Shown here: one piece after another, positions 8,315 through 15,416 of the stretch
How the letters are laid out: the number at the start of each line of letters is the position of its first letter
How positions within the stretch are numbered: the stretch's first letter is position 1
Assembly (NCBI GenBank): GCA_016721245.1
Contig: JADKIQ010000002.1
Coordinates: 248,001-312,000 of the forward strand
DNA: 64,000 nt
Origin: Sphingobacteriales bacterium
GTDB taxonomy: Bacteria; Bacteroidota; Bacteroidia; Chitinophagales; JADIYW01
Direction: 5' to 3'
Program-made: the position numbers and the translations under genes
The notes under the pieces: generated by a model
Database searches by the model: none
What the model saw: only the letters and a program-made list of their open reading frames with translations
What the model was told of the DNA's origin: nothing

Positions 8315-9568
8315 CTACGTTTTCTGCGGTTTTTTCTTAGCTGCTGGAAATAAAATATTGTTCAGGATTAATCTGTAGCCTGGTGAATTTGGATGCAAAT
8401 TCAAATCTGTAGTTGGATCACCAACGCGGTGCTGATAATCTTCCGGATCATGTCCGCCATAAAAAGTCCAGGTGCCTTTTCCATATACACCATGTATATA
8501 TTTCGCTTCGTTCAGACTTTTATTTTCACCTAAAATCAATACATCCGTTTTAATTAATGGTTTTTTAAAAGCTGTTGTCTGACCCATAAAACCTTTCACT
8601 AATTTTTCATGGTCTTGTGTTAGCATTGATGGAACCTGATCCCATTTTGCAGAAAAATCAAATAAGCTGAAATAGTCCATTTCTTTGGCAATTGGACGAA
8701 TACCAGGTACATCTATCGTAGAAAATTCATACTCGTATGGATTGGTGCTCAACTGGTAATTCTGAAACGCAAATCCTTTTGAAAAATCTATTTTATTTTG
8801 TGCATTCGGGTCGATGGCATCATGATCGAATTGCGCAGAGCAAATATCAATCCCTTCTGCTGCCAATGCAATATCATAAGAATCAGTAGCAGAACACATG
8901 GCAAACATATAGCCGCCGCCCATTACAAAATAGCGTATTTTTTTTGCCACCGCTAATTTTTCCTGAGACACTTTGGAGAAACCTAAAGCCGTCGCGCGCG
9001 ATTCATAATCTGCCACTTGTTTCCGGTACCAGTCTGCATTTTGGTAGGCGGCAAAAAATTTACCATACTGACCGGTAAAATCCTCGTGATGCAAATGCAG
9101 CCAGTCGTATAAGTGCAAATTGTCATCCAGAATTTCTTCATCGTAAATTACGGTATATGGAATTTCCGCATACGTCAATACTAATGTTACTGCATCATCC
9201 CATGGGTTATTTGCTTTAGGAGAATATACAGCTACTTTAGGAGCCTTTTCCAAACGAACGGCATCCATATTTACTTCCGGATCTGCAATGTCCTGCAAAA
9301 TCTTACTCATCGAGGCGTCAGGAATATTTTCATATTTTACATTTCGAACCAGACATTCTTTTTCAAAATCTTTGCTGTAAGGAAATGCAAAACTGCCACC
9401 GCGGTAATTCAGCAGCCAGTCTATGGGCACATTTTTTGTTAATACCCAATAAGCGATTCCATATGCTTTTAAATGATTGCTTTGTGTTTCATCCATCGGA
9501 ATTAAAATAAAAGAAGCTCTGGATGCAACAGAAATAAAGAGTAATATGGAAAATAATAGTTTCTTCAT
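8315..9568 (-). CDS. Conserved secreted Bacteroidota protein, usually labelled asparagine synthetase B-like
   Basis: 417 residues with an N-terminal signal peptide (MKKLLFSILLFISVASRAS). The sequence belongs to a family I recognise as highly conserved in Bacteroidota, with AYGIAYWVL, WLLNYRGGSF, HLHHEDFTGQYG, GGHDPEDYQH and a Lys-rich end. Databases commonly label it asparagine synthetase B. I see neither the N-terminal nucleophile Cys2 glutaminase nor the SGGxDS ATP-pyrophosphatase loop of true AsnB, and the protein is predicted to be exported, so the name is probably misleading. The pattern V-Y-x-D-E-x-(L) with GGGYMFAMC suggests a Rossmann or class-I-glutamine-amidotransferase-like fold, but no reaction can be assigned. 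It is convergent with the response regulator, with 16 bases between the stops. Confidence 0.7.
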   Translation of the reverse strand: MKKLLFSILLFISVASRASFILIPMDETQSNHLKAYGIAYWVLTKNVPIDWLLNYRGGSFAFPYSKDFEKECLVRNVKYENIPDASMSKILQDIADPEVNMDAVRLEKAPKVAVYSPKANNPWDDAVTLVLTYAEIPYTVIYDEEILDDNLHLYDWLHLHHEDFTGQYGKFFAAYQNADWYRKQVADYESRATALGFSKVSQEKLAVAKKIRYFVMGGGYMFAMCSATDSYDIALAAEGIDICSAQFDHDAIDPNAQNKIDFSKGFAFQNYQLSTNPYEYEFSTIDVPGIRPIAKEMDYFSLFDFSAKWDQVPSMLTQDHEKLVKGFMGQTTAFKKPLIKTDVLILGENKSLNEAKYIHGVYGKGTWTFYGGHDPEDYQHRVGDPTTDLNLHPNSPGYRLILNNILFPAAKKKPQKT

Positions 9569-9629
9569 CGTATCAAATTTACTACAAATCCGATTCCAAA
9601 TTGGTTAAAAATTTCTAAGAAGCCTGTGT

Positions 9630-11144
9630 TTAGTAACCATAGTGACTGAATAAACTATCTATCCCCACTTGCTGGGCAGGAAAACTTGCTTTAAGTTTCG
9701 CCTTCATGGTCGCCAGACTTCTGGTATCCACAGTAAGCTGGCTGTATATCTGCGGGAAGCTAATTCCCGAAACATTGTCAAAAGATTCGTTAGTACCTGT
9801 ATCATTCAAATCATGATAAAGTCCGTAAGGAATCCAGTCTTCTATAGGATCTTCATTATATCCCAGGTATTTTGGTTTGTTGTAAATATAGTTTAATCCA
9901 ATGTTTGATAAATCTTCCGCCCATGCTTCAGAAACACCAACAATTCCTGAATTGGCCAAATCAGGAGTTCCGTATCCACCGTTACCGTAAATATATTCTA
10001 CATAAGGCAGCCAGAAAGCAGGACCAACTTTAGCAAAATGGCTGGCATGTGACAATTCATGAAACATCGTCTCTATAAAGGAAGCTCTGGCAGTTGTTGC
10101 ATAGCGCATATAATAAGGCGCGTATATATCAGGCAACTGATCACCAATGACAAATGACAACAAATCTGCTATGTCTTCCGGAATACCAAATAAATTTGAA
10201 ATCAGTTGCGTTGGATTAGAAATATTTTGCTGCGTCATATTATGTAACATGGGTGTTGCATAGGATGTACTTATAGGAGCCTCTTTACCCAGCCAAAAAT
10301 AAAATTTCTTGGTTGGCATAAGAAAACCATTGTTTGCTGCAAAGTCTTTAAATTCATTTAACGAGAGTAAGGCAGCGCAGGAATGTTGTAAAGTGGCATC
10401 ATAAAATTGCCTGCCAATTTCTATGTTCAGGTTGGTAAAAGCACAGGATTTTCTAAAACCAAGAGAAAAAGTATTCGTGCTGAATACACCAAACAAATCA
10501 CCGGCATCTAAGGTGTGGATTTGCAGGTAATCATTGTCGAAACGCACCAATACTTCTGCAGTATCAGAAACAATACCTGGTGTTGAAAAAGCGAAGTGTC
10601 CGTTTTGGTCTGTAAATCCGATTGCTGTTTTAGTAAAATCTTTTATAATTATCTGCAACCCTTTTAATGGTTTTTGTATGCTGTCCACGGGGTCGAAAAA
10701 TGTGATGGTGCCTTCAAATTGTCTCGGCTTAGGTGCTGAATTTCTGCCGGCTGGATTTGCTTCCGACATATCTAAATCGCTTATCTTTTCGGATTCATAA
10801 GCGGAGAGGTTAACACTGGAAGGCACTATGCCGTAATACACACCGTATTGTTGGGTATGTTCTGATTTATATTGTAAGTTTTTATCCGGGTTTGCATCAA
10901 ACGGATGGTCCAGTAAAAACACACCCTTTTCTTCCAAAGCACGATATTGTGAAATATTGTAAAGTTGAAATTTTACGTACTGGTGCGTTGGTTTTTTTCC
11001 TGTCAGCATCACTTCTGCTGAAAGTGTGTATGGATTACGGAACTGATGCGTAATTTCTACCGTACAGGATTCACCTGCAGGTTCAGATTTTTTACATCCC
11101 AGCAGGGAAATACAAAAGAAAATGATAATAGCATATCGTGTCAT
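9630..11144 (-). CDS. Lipoprotein with zincin-like HExxH motif
   Basis: 504 residues. The signal sequence ends in a lipobox (ISLLGC), so it is predicted to be lipid-anchored at the outer membrane or surface. Residues about 145-205 look like a carboxypeptidase-regulatory-like beta-sandwich (GLQIIIKDFTKTAIGFTDQN). The C-terminal half contains H362-E-L-S-H366 in FHELSHASHF, followed by E406 and E410 in VSEAWAEDLSN. That spacing suits a gluzincin-type zinc peptidase with a distal glutamate ligand, though H369 could make it HExxHxxH instead. I know no named family for it. It sits alone between the preceding secreted protein and icd, all on the minus strand, with 61- and 96-base gaps. Confidence 0.6.
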   Translation of the reverse strand: MTRYAIIIFFCISLLGCKKSEPAGESCTVEITHQFRNPYTLSAEVMLTGKKPTHQYVKFQLYNISQYRALEEKGVFLLDHPFDANPDKNLQYKSEHTQQYGVYYGIVPSSVNLSAYESEKISDLDMSEANPAGRNSAPKPRQFEGTITFFDPVDSIQKPLKGLQIIIKDFTKTAIGFTDQNGHFAFSTPGIVSDTAEVLVRFDNDYLQIHTLDAGDLFGVFSTNTFSLGFRKSCAFTNLNIEIGRQFYDATLQHSCAALLSLNEFKDFAANNGFLMPTKKFYFWLGKEAPISTSYATPMLHNMTQQNISNPTQLISNLFGIPEDIADLLSFVIGDQLPDIYAPYYMRYATTARASFIETMFHELSHASHFAKVGPAFWLPYVEYIYGNGGYGTPDLANSGIVGVSEAWAEDLSNIGLNYIYNKPKYLGYNEDPIEDWIPYGLYHDLNDTGTNESFDNVSGISFPQIYSQLTVDTRSLATMKAKLKASFPAQQVGIDSLFSHYGY

Positions 11145-11196
11145 ACAACTATGGTTTGTATAAAGATAGTTTATAAATTAAATTTTTAAAATGAAA

Positions 11197-11219
11197 AACC
11201 CGGCAAAATGTGCCGGGTT
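11197..11219 (-). terminator. Intrinsic terminator of icd
   Basis: Perfect 9-bp stem AACCCGGCA / TGCCGGGTT with a 5-base loop. On the minus strand it is followed by a T tract (11198-11194). It begins 22 bases after the icd stop codon. Confidence 0.85.
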
Positions 11220-11240
11220 ATAGTATATAATTTCAATTGT

Positions 11241-12509
11241 TTAGAAATTTTTGATAATCGCTTCACCGAATTCAGAGCACTTCAGCAAGGTAGCACCTTC
11301 CATAAGGCGTTCAAAATCGTAGGTTACTGTTTTTTGTTCAATGGCTTTTTCCATGCCTTTGATGATTAATTCAGCCGCTTCAATCCAGCCTAAGAACTCA
11401 AACATCATTACACCGGATAAGATTACAGAACTTGGGTTTACCTTGTCCAGATTTGCATATTTAGGTGCCGTGCCATGTGTTGCTTCGAAGATAGCCATAC
11501 CGGTCAGGTAGTTAATGTTGGCGCCCGGTGCAATACCGATACCGCCCACCAATGCCGCTAATGCATCAGAAATATAGTCGCCATTCAGGTTTAAAGTCGC
11601 CACGACATCGTATTCGCTCGGACGTAAGATGATTTGTTGCAAGAAGTTATCCGCAATAGCATCTTTGATGATTAACTTGCCTTCGGTTTCCGCTTTTTTC
11701 TGAGCCGCATTTGCTTCCTCTTGTCCTTCTTCCGCCAAAATTCTGTCATATTGCTGCCAGGTAAATACTTTATCACCGTATTCACGTTCAGCCAGTTTAT
11801 AACCCCACTCCTTGAATTTGCCTTCTGTAAATTTCATGATGTTCCCTTTATGAACTAAGGTTACGCTTTTTCTATTATGTGCCAGCGCATAGTTTATGGC
11901 CGAACGAATCAGACGCTCAGAACCTTCTAAAGAAACCGGTTTGATACCGATGGAAGAAGTTTCCGGGAAACGGATTTTATCGGTAACATTCATTTCTGTT
12001 TGTAAAAAATGAATTAGTTTCTTGCATTCAACTGTTCCTTCCATCCATTCGATACCGGCATATATATCTTCTGTGTTTTCACGGAAGATAATCATATCTA
12101 CCTGCTCAGGAACTTTGGAGTTGGATGGTACACCGCTGAAATAACGCACCGGACGAACACATGCGTATAAATCCAGCATTTGACGTAACGCCACATTTAA
12201 AGAACGGATACCGCCACCAACCGGAGTGGTTAAAGGTCCTTTTATAGCAATTAAATTTTCTGTTATCACAGATAATGTTTCATCCGGCAACCAGGAGCCG
12301 GTTTGTTTGTACGCTTTTTCACCGGCTAAAACTTCTCTCCAGTGTATTTTTCTTGTTCCGCCGTATGCTTTTTCCACTGCTGCGTCCATCACACGTACAG
12401 ATGCTTTCCAGATATCCGGTCCTATTCCATCTCCTTCGATAAACGGAATAATTGGTTCATTTGGCACATTCAGGTGCCCGTCTTTCATCGTAATTTTTTC
12501 TGCTGACAT
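11241..12509 (-). CDS. icd: NADP-dependent isocitrate dehydrogenase
   Basis: 422 residues, the usual length of the E. coli-type homodimeric enzyme. It oxidatively decarboxylates isocitrate to 2-oxoglutarate in the TCA cycle. Substrate-loop residues are in GPLTTPVGGGIRSLNVALRQ, where the serine corresponds to the serine phosphorylated by AceK in E. coli. FRENTEDIYAGIEW and a downstream lysine-containing VTLVHKGNIMKFTEG follow. THGTAPKYA carries the Lys-x-Tyr type signature of NADP rather than NAD specificity. No aceK is visible in the window. The gene stands alone with its own terminator, a -7 element at 12580-12587 and a palindrome near the inferred transcription start. Confidence 0.97.
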   Translation of the reverse strand: MSAEKITMKDGHLNVPNEPIIPFIEGDGIGPDIWKASVRVMDAAVEKAYGGTRKIHWREVLAGEKAYKQTGSWLPDETLSVITENLIAIKGPLTTPVGGGIRSLNVALRQMLDLYACVRPVRYFSGVPSNSKVPEQVDMIIFRENTEDIYAGIEWMEGTVECKKLIHFLQTEMNVTDKIRFPETSSIGIKPVSLEGSERLIRSAINYALAHNRKSVTLVHKGNIMKFTEGKFKEWGYKLAEREYGDKVFTWQQYDRILAEEGQEEANAAQKKAETEGKLIIKDAIADNFLQQIILRPSEYDVVATLNLNGDYISDALAALVGGIGIAPGANINYLTGMAIFEATHGTAPKYANLDKVNPSSVILSGVMMFEFLGWIEAAELIIKGMEKAIEQKTVTYDFERLMEGATLLKCSEFGEAIIKNF

Positions 12510-12548
12510 AAATAAACATTTAAAAGGTTTGTTAGTACATCAATTATT

Positions 12549-12567
12549 TTTAATGATATACATTAAA
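12549..12567. promoter_or_regulatory. Palindrome in the icd leader (candidate operator)
   Basis: TTTAATG-ATATA-CATTAAA is a 7+5+7 inverted repeat about 13 bases downstream of the icd -7 element, near the inferred transcription start. That is a common position for a repressor site. It could also be a weak RNA hairpin. No regulator is identified. Confidence 0.35.
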
Positions 12568-12579
12568 TTTTTGACGCTG

Positions 12580-12587
12580 CAAATATA
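12580..12587 (-). promoter_or_regulatory. icd promoter -7 element
   Basis: Minus-strand TATATTTG is a perfect TAnnTTTG match. No convincing -33 TTTG lies at the expected 19-21 bases. The inferred leader is about 65 bases. Confidence 0.55.
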
Positions 12588-12675
12588 ATCATTATTCAGT
12601 GTTTTAACGTAAACTTTACAAAGATTGTTTATTAATAAGTGTGAAAATTAAGCGTTCAATTGTACTTTACAGGGG

Positions 12676-13539
12676 ATGAAAAAACTTTTTTTTATAATAG
12701 CTTGTCTCTTAATTCATATTTCCGCTGTTTTTGCGCAGGAAATCAAGATAATGGCGTGGAATATATTTATGGTGCCACCGATGATATTTAAATCCTGCCA
12801 GACAGAAAGAGCTTTTTTGATTGCAGATTATGTGAGAAGTTAATGGATGCAGATATTGTTGTGCTGGAAGAAAGTTTTATGAAAAGCACGAGAAAATGAT
12901 AAATGAAAAATTAAACACAATCTTTTCCATATCAGTCTTCCATCACGAAAAAGGGTTTTTAGAACAAACAGTGGAGTCTGGATTTTCAGTAAATATCCAA
13001 TTGGAAAACAGGTTTTTTAACTTACAAAAACAAAAAGGCTCTGATATTTTTGCCAGAAAGGGGCAACATTTATTGATCGTTGGAATCAGAGAAAAAGATA
13101 CAAATTATTGGTTCACATACACAAAGTTTACCAAAATATAAATCTACCAGAGCTTTGCAATTTCAACAACTTAAAAAGTAAAATGCTGTGATGTGTATTT
13201 CTCAGACTCTGTTCCGCAGTTTATAGTTGGTGATTTAAATTGTGATTATTATGATACGGCTGAATATAATGGCATGATAAAAAAACTTGAAGCGCTACCC
13301 GTTGTTTTGTCGGTGAAAAGCACAGCTGGAACGGACTTGAAAATGACCTTGCAAATAAATTTTCCGAACATACACTGGAGACCTTGGATTACATATTACT
13401 AAGAAATCAGCATCATCCATTCGCAGAAATTGTTTCTACGGATATTCTGAAACCCAAAAATAAGGACTGTTTTTGTAAGTATAAATTTCAGTATTTATCA
13501 GATCACCATCCGGTTATCTCCACAATACGTCTGAAGTGA
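12676..13539 (+). pseudogene. Decayed secreted endonuclease/exonuclease/phosphatase-fold (sphingomyelinase-like) gene
   Basis: The remnant starts with an intact signal peptide (MKKLFFIIACLLIHISAVFA) and then EIKIMAWNIFMVPPMIFK, the metal-binding N of the EEP superfamily. Protein similarity then hops between frames: LMDADIVVLEESFMK (metal-ligand Glu), a piece starting MINEKLNTIFSIS, KGSDIFARKG, HTQSLPKYKSTRALQFQQLK, VPQFIVGDLNCDYYDTAEY (GDLN motif), LENDLANKFSEHTLETLDYI and YLSDHHPVIS (catalytic SDHHP). At least five frameshifts or in-frame stops separate these blocks, so no full product can be made. The motif set is that of sphingomyelinase C-like phosphodiesterases. Neighbouring genes are intact, which argues for real decay rather than sequencing error. 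Confidence 0.85.
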
Positions 13540-13580
13540 TTTTGCTGTTTTATTTTACAAAAAACCTTCATCTATTTATT

Positions 13581-13588
13581 TATCTTTG
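13581..13588 (+). promoter_or_regulatory. ruvB promoter -7 element, five bases from ATG
   Basis: TATCTTTG is a perfect TAnnTTTG match. Only five bases separate it from the ruvB ATG, so transcription would start at or near the start codon. Confidence 0.6.
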
Positions 13589-13593
13589 TAAAG

Positions 13594-14619
13594 ATGCAAA
13601 ATCCAAATTTAGATGCTACCGGTGATTTCTTATCCAAAACCGAAAAGGAACTGGAAAGAGTATTGCGTCCGCAGGCATTTGAACAGTTTTCCGGGCAGCC
13701 GCAGATTATCGAGAACCTGAATATTTTCATACAGGCCGCTAAACAGCGCGATGAAGCACTCGACCATGTTTTGTTACACGGACCTCCGGGTTTGGGTAAA
13801 ACCACTTTGTCTAATATTATTGCGAATGAACTGGGGGTGGAGATGAAAACCACTTCAGGGCCAGTGTTGGAAAAACCGGGTGATTTGGCCGGTTTGCTGA
13901 CGAATCTTCAGCCGAATGATGTATTGTTCATAGACGAAATCCATCGACTAAACACGACCATTGAAGAATATCTGTATTCTGCGATGGAAGATTATAAGAT
14001 TGATATCATGATTGACAGCGGTCCGAGTGCCCGCAGCATTCAGATTACGCTGAATCCGTTTACGCTGATTGGTGCCACCACACGTTCCGGTTTACTCACA
14101 GCGCCGTTGCGTGCAAGATTTGGTATCAATTTCAGGCTGGAATATTACAATAAAGAAGTACTGAAGAAAATCATTAAACGGTCATCATCCATTTTAAATA
14201 CAGAGATTGACGAAAAAGGTGCAACAGAAATTGCCATGCGCAGTCGAGGAACACCAAGGATTGCAAATGCTTTGCTGCGACGCGTGAGAGATTTTGCACA
14301 AATTAAAGGCAATGGAAAAATTGACCTAGAAATAGCGAAATATGCTTTGTCGCAATTAAATGTAGATGAACATGGTTTAGATGAAATGGACAATAAAATC
14401 TTGTCGGCCATCATAGAAAAATTTGCCGGTGGTCCTGTTGGTATCACTACCATTGCCACTGCAGTAGGTGAGGAGCCCGGAACAATAGAAGAAGTATACG
14501 AGCCATTCTTAATTCAGGAAGGATATTTAAAAAGAACACCACGCGGGAGAGAAGCTACCGCAAAAGCCTACACACATATCGGAAAAGTGCCGCCGCAACA
14601 AACAGGTAGTTTGTTTTAA
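13594..14619 (+). CDS. ruvB: Holliday junction branch-migration helicase RuvB
   Basis: 341 residues, the usual RuvB length. The hexameric AAA+ motor drives branch migration together with RuvA during homologous recombination. Walker A is GPPGLGKT (residues 63-70), Walker B DEIH (114-117), the sensor-1 region GATTRSG (160-166) with the following arginine-finger segment APLRARFG, and a C-terminal winged helix with RTPRGREAT that contacts DNA. ruvA and ruvC are not adjacent, as is common in Bacteroidota. The TATCTTTG element lies immediately before the ATG. The next gene begins 10 bases after the stop. Confidence 0.98.
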   Translation: MQNPNLDATGDFLSKTEKELERVLRPQAFEQFSGQPQIIENLNIFIQAAKQRDEALDHVLLHGPPGLGKTTLSNIIANELGVEMKTTSGPVLEKPGDLAGLLTNLQPNDVLFIDEIHRLNTTIEEYLYSAMEDYKIDIMIDSGPSARSIQITLNPFTLIGATTRSGLLTAPLRARFGINFRLEYYNKEVLKKIIKRSSSILNTEIDEKGATEIAMRSRGTPRIANALLRRVRDFAQIKGNGKIDLEIAKYALSQLNVDEHGLDEMDNKILSAIIEKFAGGPVGITTIATAVGEEPGTIEEVYEPFLIQEGYLKRTPRGREATAKAYTHIGKVPPQQTGSLF

Positions 14620-14629
14620 AATTTAGATT

Positions 14630-15100
14630 ATGAGAATAATTTTTATGGTTACTATATTTTTACTAATCATTGGTTGTAAAAATAAAACTCATACTTTAAT
14701 AGCAAGTGATGGATCAAAAATCAAAGTTATTTTACCAGACAGTGTAGTGTTGTCAACTGATTCTGTCCATATTAATTATGTTGATAGACTTTTAATAAAT
14801 GAAATAAATTGGGAAATAACTGGCACAGAGCCATTTTGGCATATTTCAATATTTGAAGATAGTGTTACCTATTCGATATTGAAAGAAAAAAAGATTGAAG
14901 AGAAATTTGTAATATCTGCTTTAGTAACTGATATAGATAATATTAATACTTATACATATATCCTGGAAAATTCAAATAAGGTAAACATTACTATAAAGAA
15001 AGAGATTTGTTCTGATGGAATGAGTGATCATACATATCCATATTCTGCTACATTTAATTATAAAGGCATGGAATTAAAAGGTTGTGCAGAGAAGAAATAA
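14630..15100 (+). CDS. Small lipoprotein of the COG3650 type
   Basis: 156 residues. The signal sequence ends in a lipobox (LLIIGC), predicting a lipid-anchored envelope protein. The C-terminal ~85 residues carry the pattern GTEPFW near the middle and CSDGMSDHTYPYSATF with a final LKGCAEK. These match what I recall of the uncharacterised COG3650 family, whose CSD-x-MS and GCA cysteines are probably disulfide-bonded. No enzymatic function is known. It follows ruvB by 10 bases and precedes the DUF2007 gene by two, so the three may be co-transcribed; a functional link to recombination is not implied. Confidence 0.7.
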   Translation: MRIIFMVTIFLLIIGCKNKTHTLIASDGSKIKVILPDSVVLSTDSVHINYVDRLLINEINWEITGTEPFWHISIFEDSVTYSILKEKKIEEKFVISALVTDIDNINTYTYILENSNKVNITIKKEICSDGMSDHTYPYSATFNYKGMELKGCAEKK

Positions 15101-15102
15101 AA

Positions 15103-15348
15103 ATGGAAAATAAATTAATTAAAATAGCAACCTACTACAATAATTTCGATGCTGAATTAGCTAAGTTGAAATTGGAAGAAAATAATATTTTTTGCTTTCT
15201 GAAGAATGAACACGTGGCACAATTACAATTTGGTATTGCCAATTTTGAAATAATGGTTAGAGAAGAAGATAAAGAATTGGCACTTCATTATTTAAATACC
15301 CAGGAAGATGATTTAGGTAAATCAATGGAAGAGTTGAATGAAACTTGA
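15103..15348 (+). CDS. DUF2007 family small protein
   Basis: 81 residues from ATG 15103; an upstream in-frame TTG would overlap the preceding gene. The pattern IKIATYYNNFDAELAKLKLE, then NNIFCFLKNE and a final EDKELALHYL, fits the DUF2007 putative signal-transducing family, a ferredoxin-like alpha/beta fold. These proteins are short and cytosolic, with no established biochemical role. It is separated from the lipoprotein gene by two bases. Confidence 0.75.
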   Translation: MENKLIKIATYYNNFDAELAKLKLEENNIFCFLKNEHVAQLQFGIANFEIMVREEDKELALHYLNTQEDDLGKSMEELNET

Positions 15349-15365
15349 AATTGTAGTATCTTCAA

Positions 15366-15416
15366 ATGGAAATCATAAATGAGTTTACTGTAAAACCTGA
15401 TTCATTTGGAAAATAA
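15366..15416 (+). CDS. Possible 16-codon upstream ORF overlapping the kup start
   Basis: ATG 15366 opens a frame encoding MEIINEFTVKPDSFGK and stopping at 15414-15416. It overlaps the TTG start of kup by 11 bases in another frame. A weak -7-like TATCTTCA lies immediately before it. The arrangement would suit translational coupling for a gene with a non-ATG start. It may equally be a chance ORF; 16 codons is too short to judge from coding content. Confidence 0.25.
   Translation: MEIINEFTVKPDSFGK

Noticed and set aside
12896..13402. Two short ORFs (81 and 69 codons) as real small proteins
   Set aside because: They contain fragments of one EEP-fold protein whose neighbouring motifs lie in other frames; they belong to the pseudogene.
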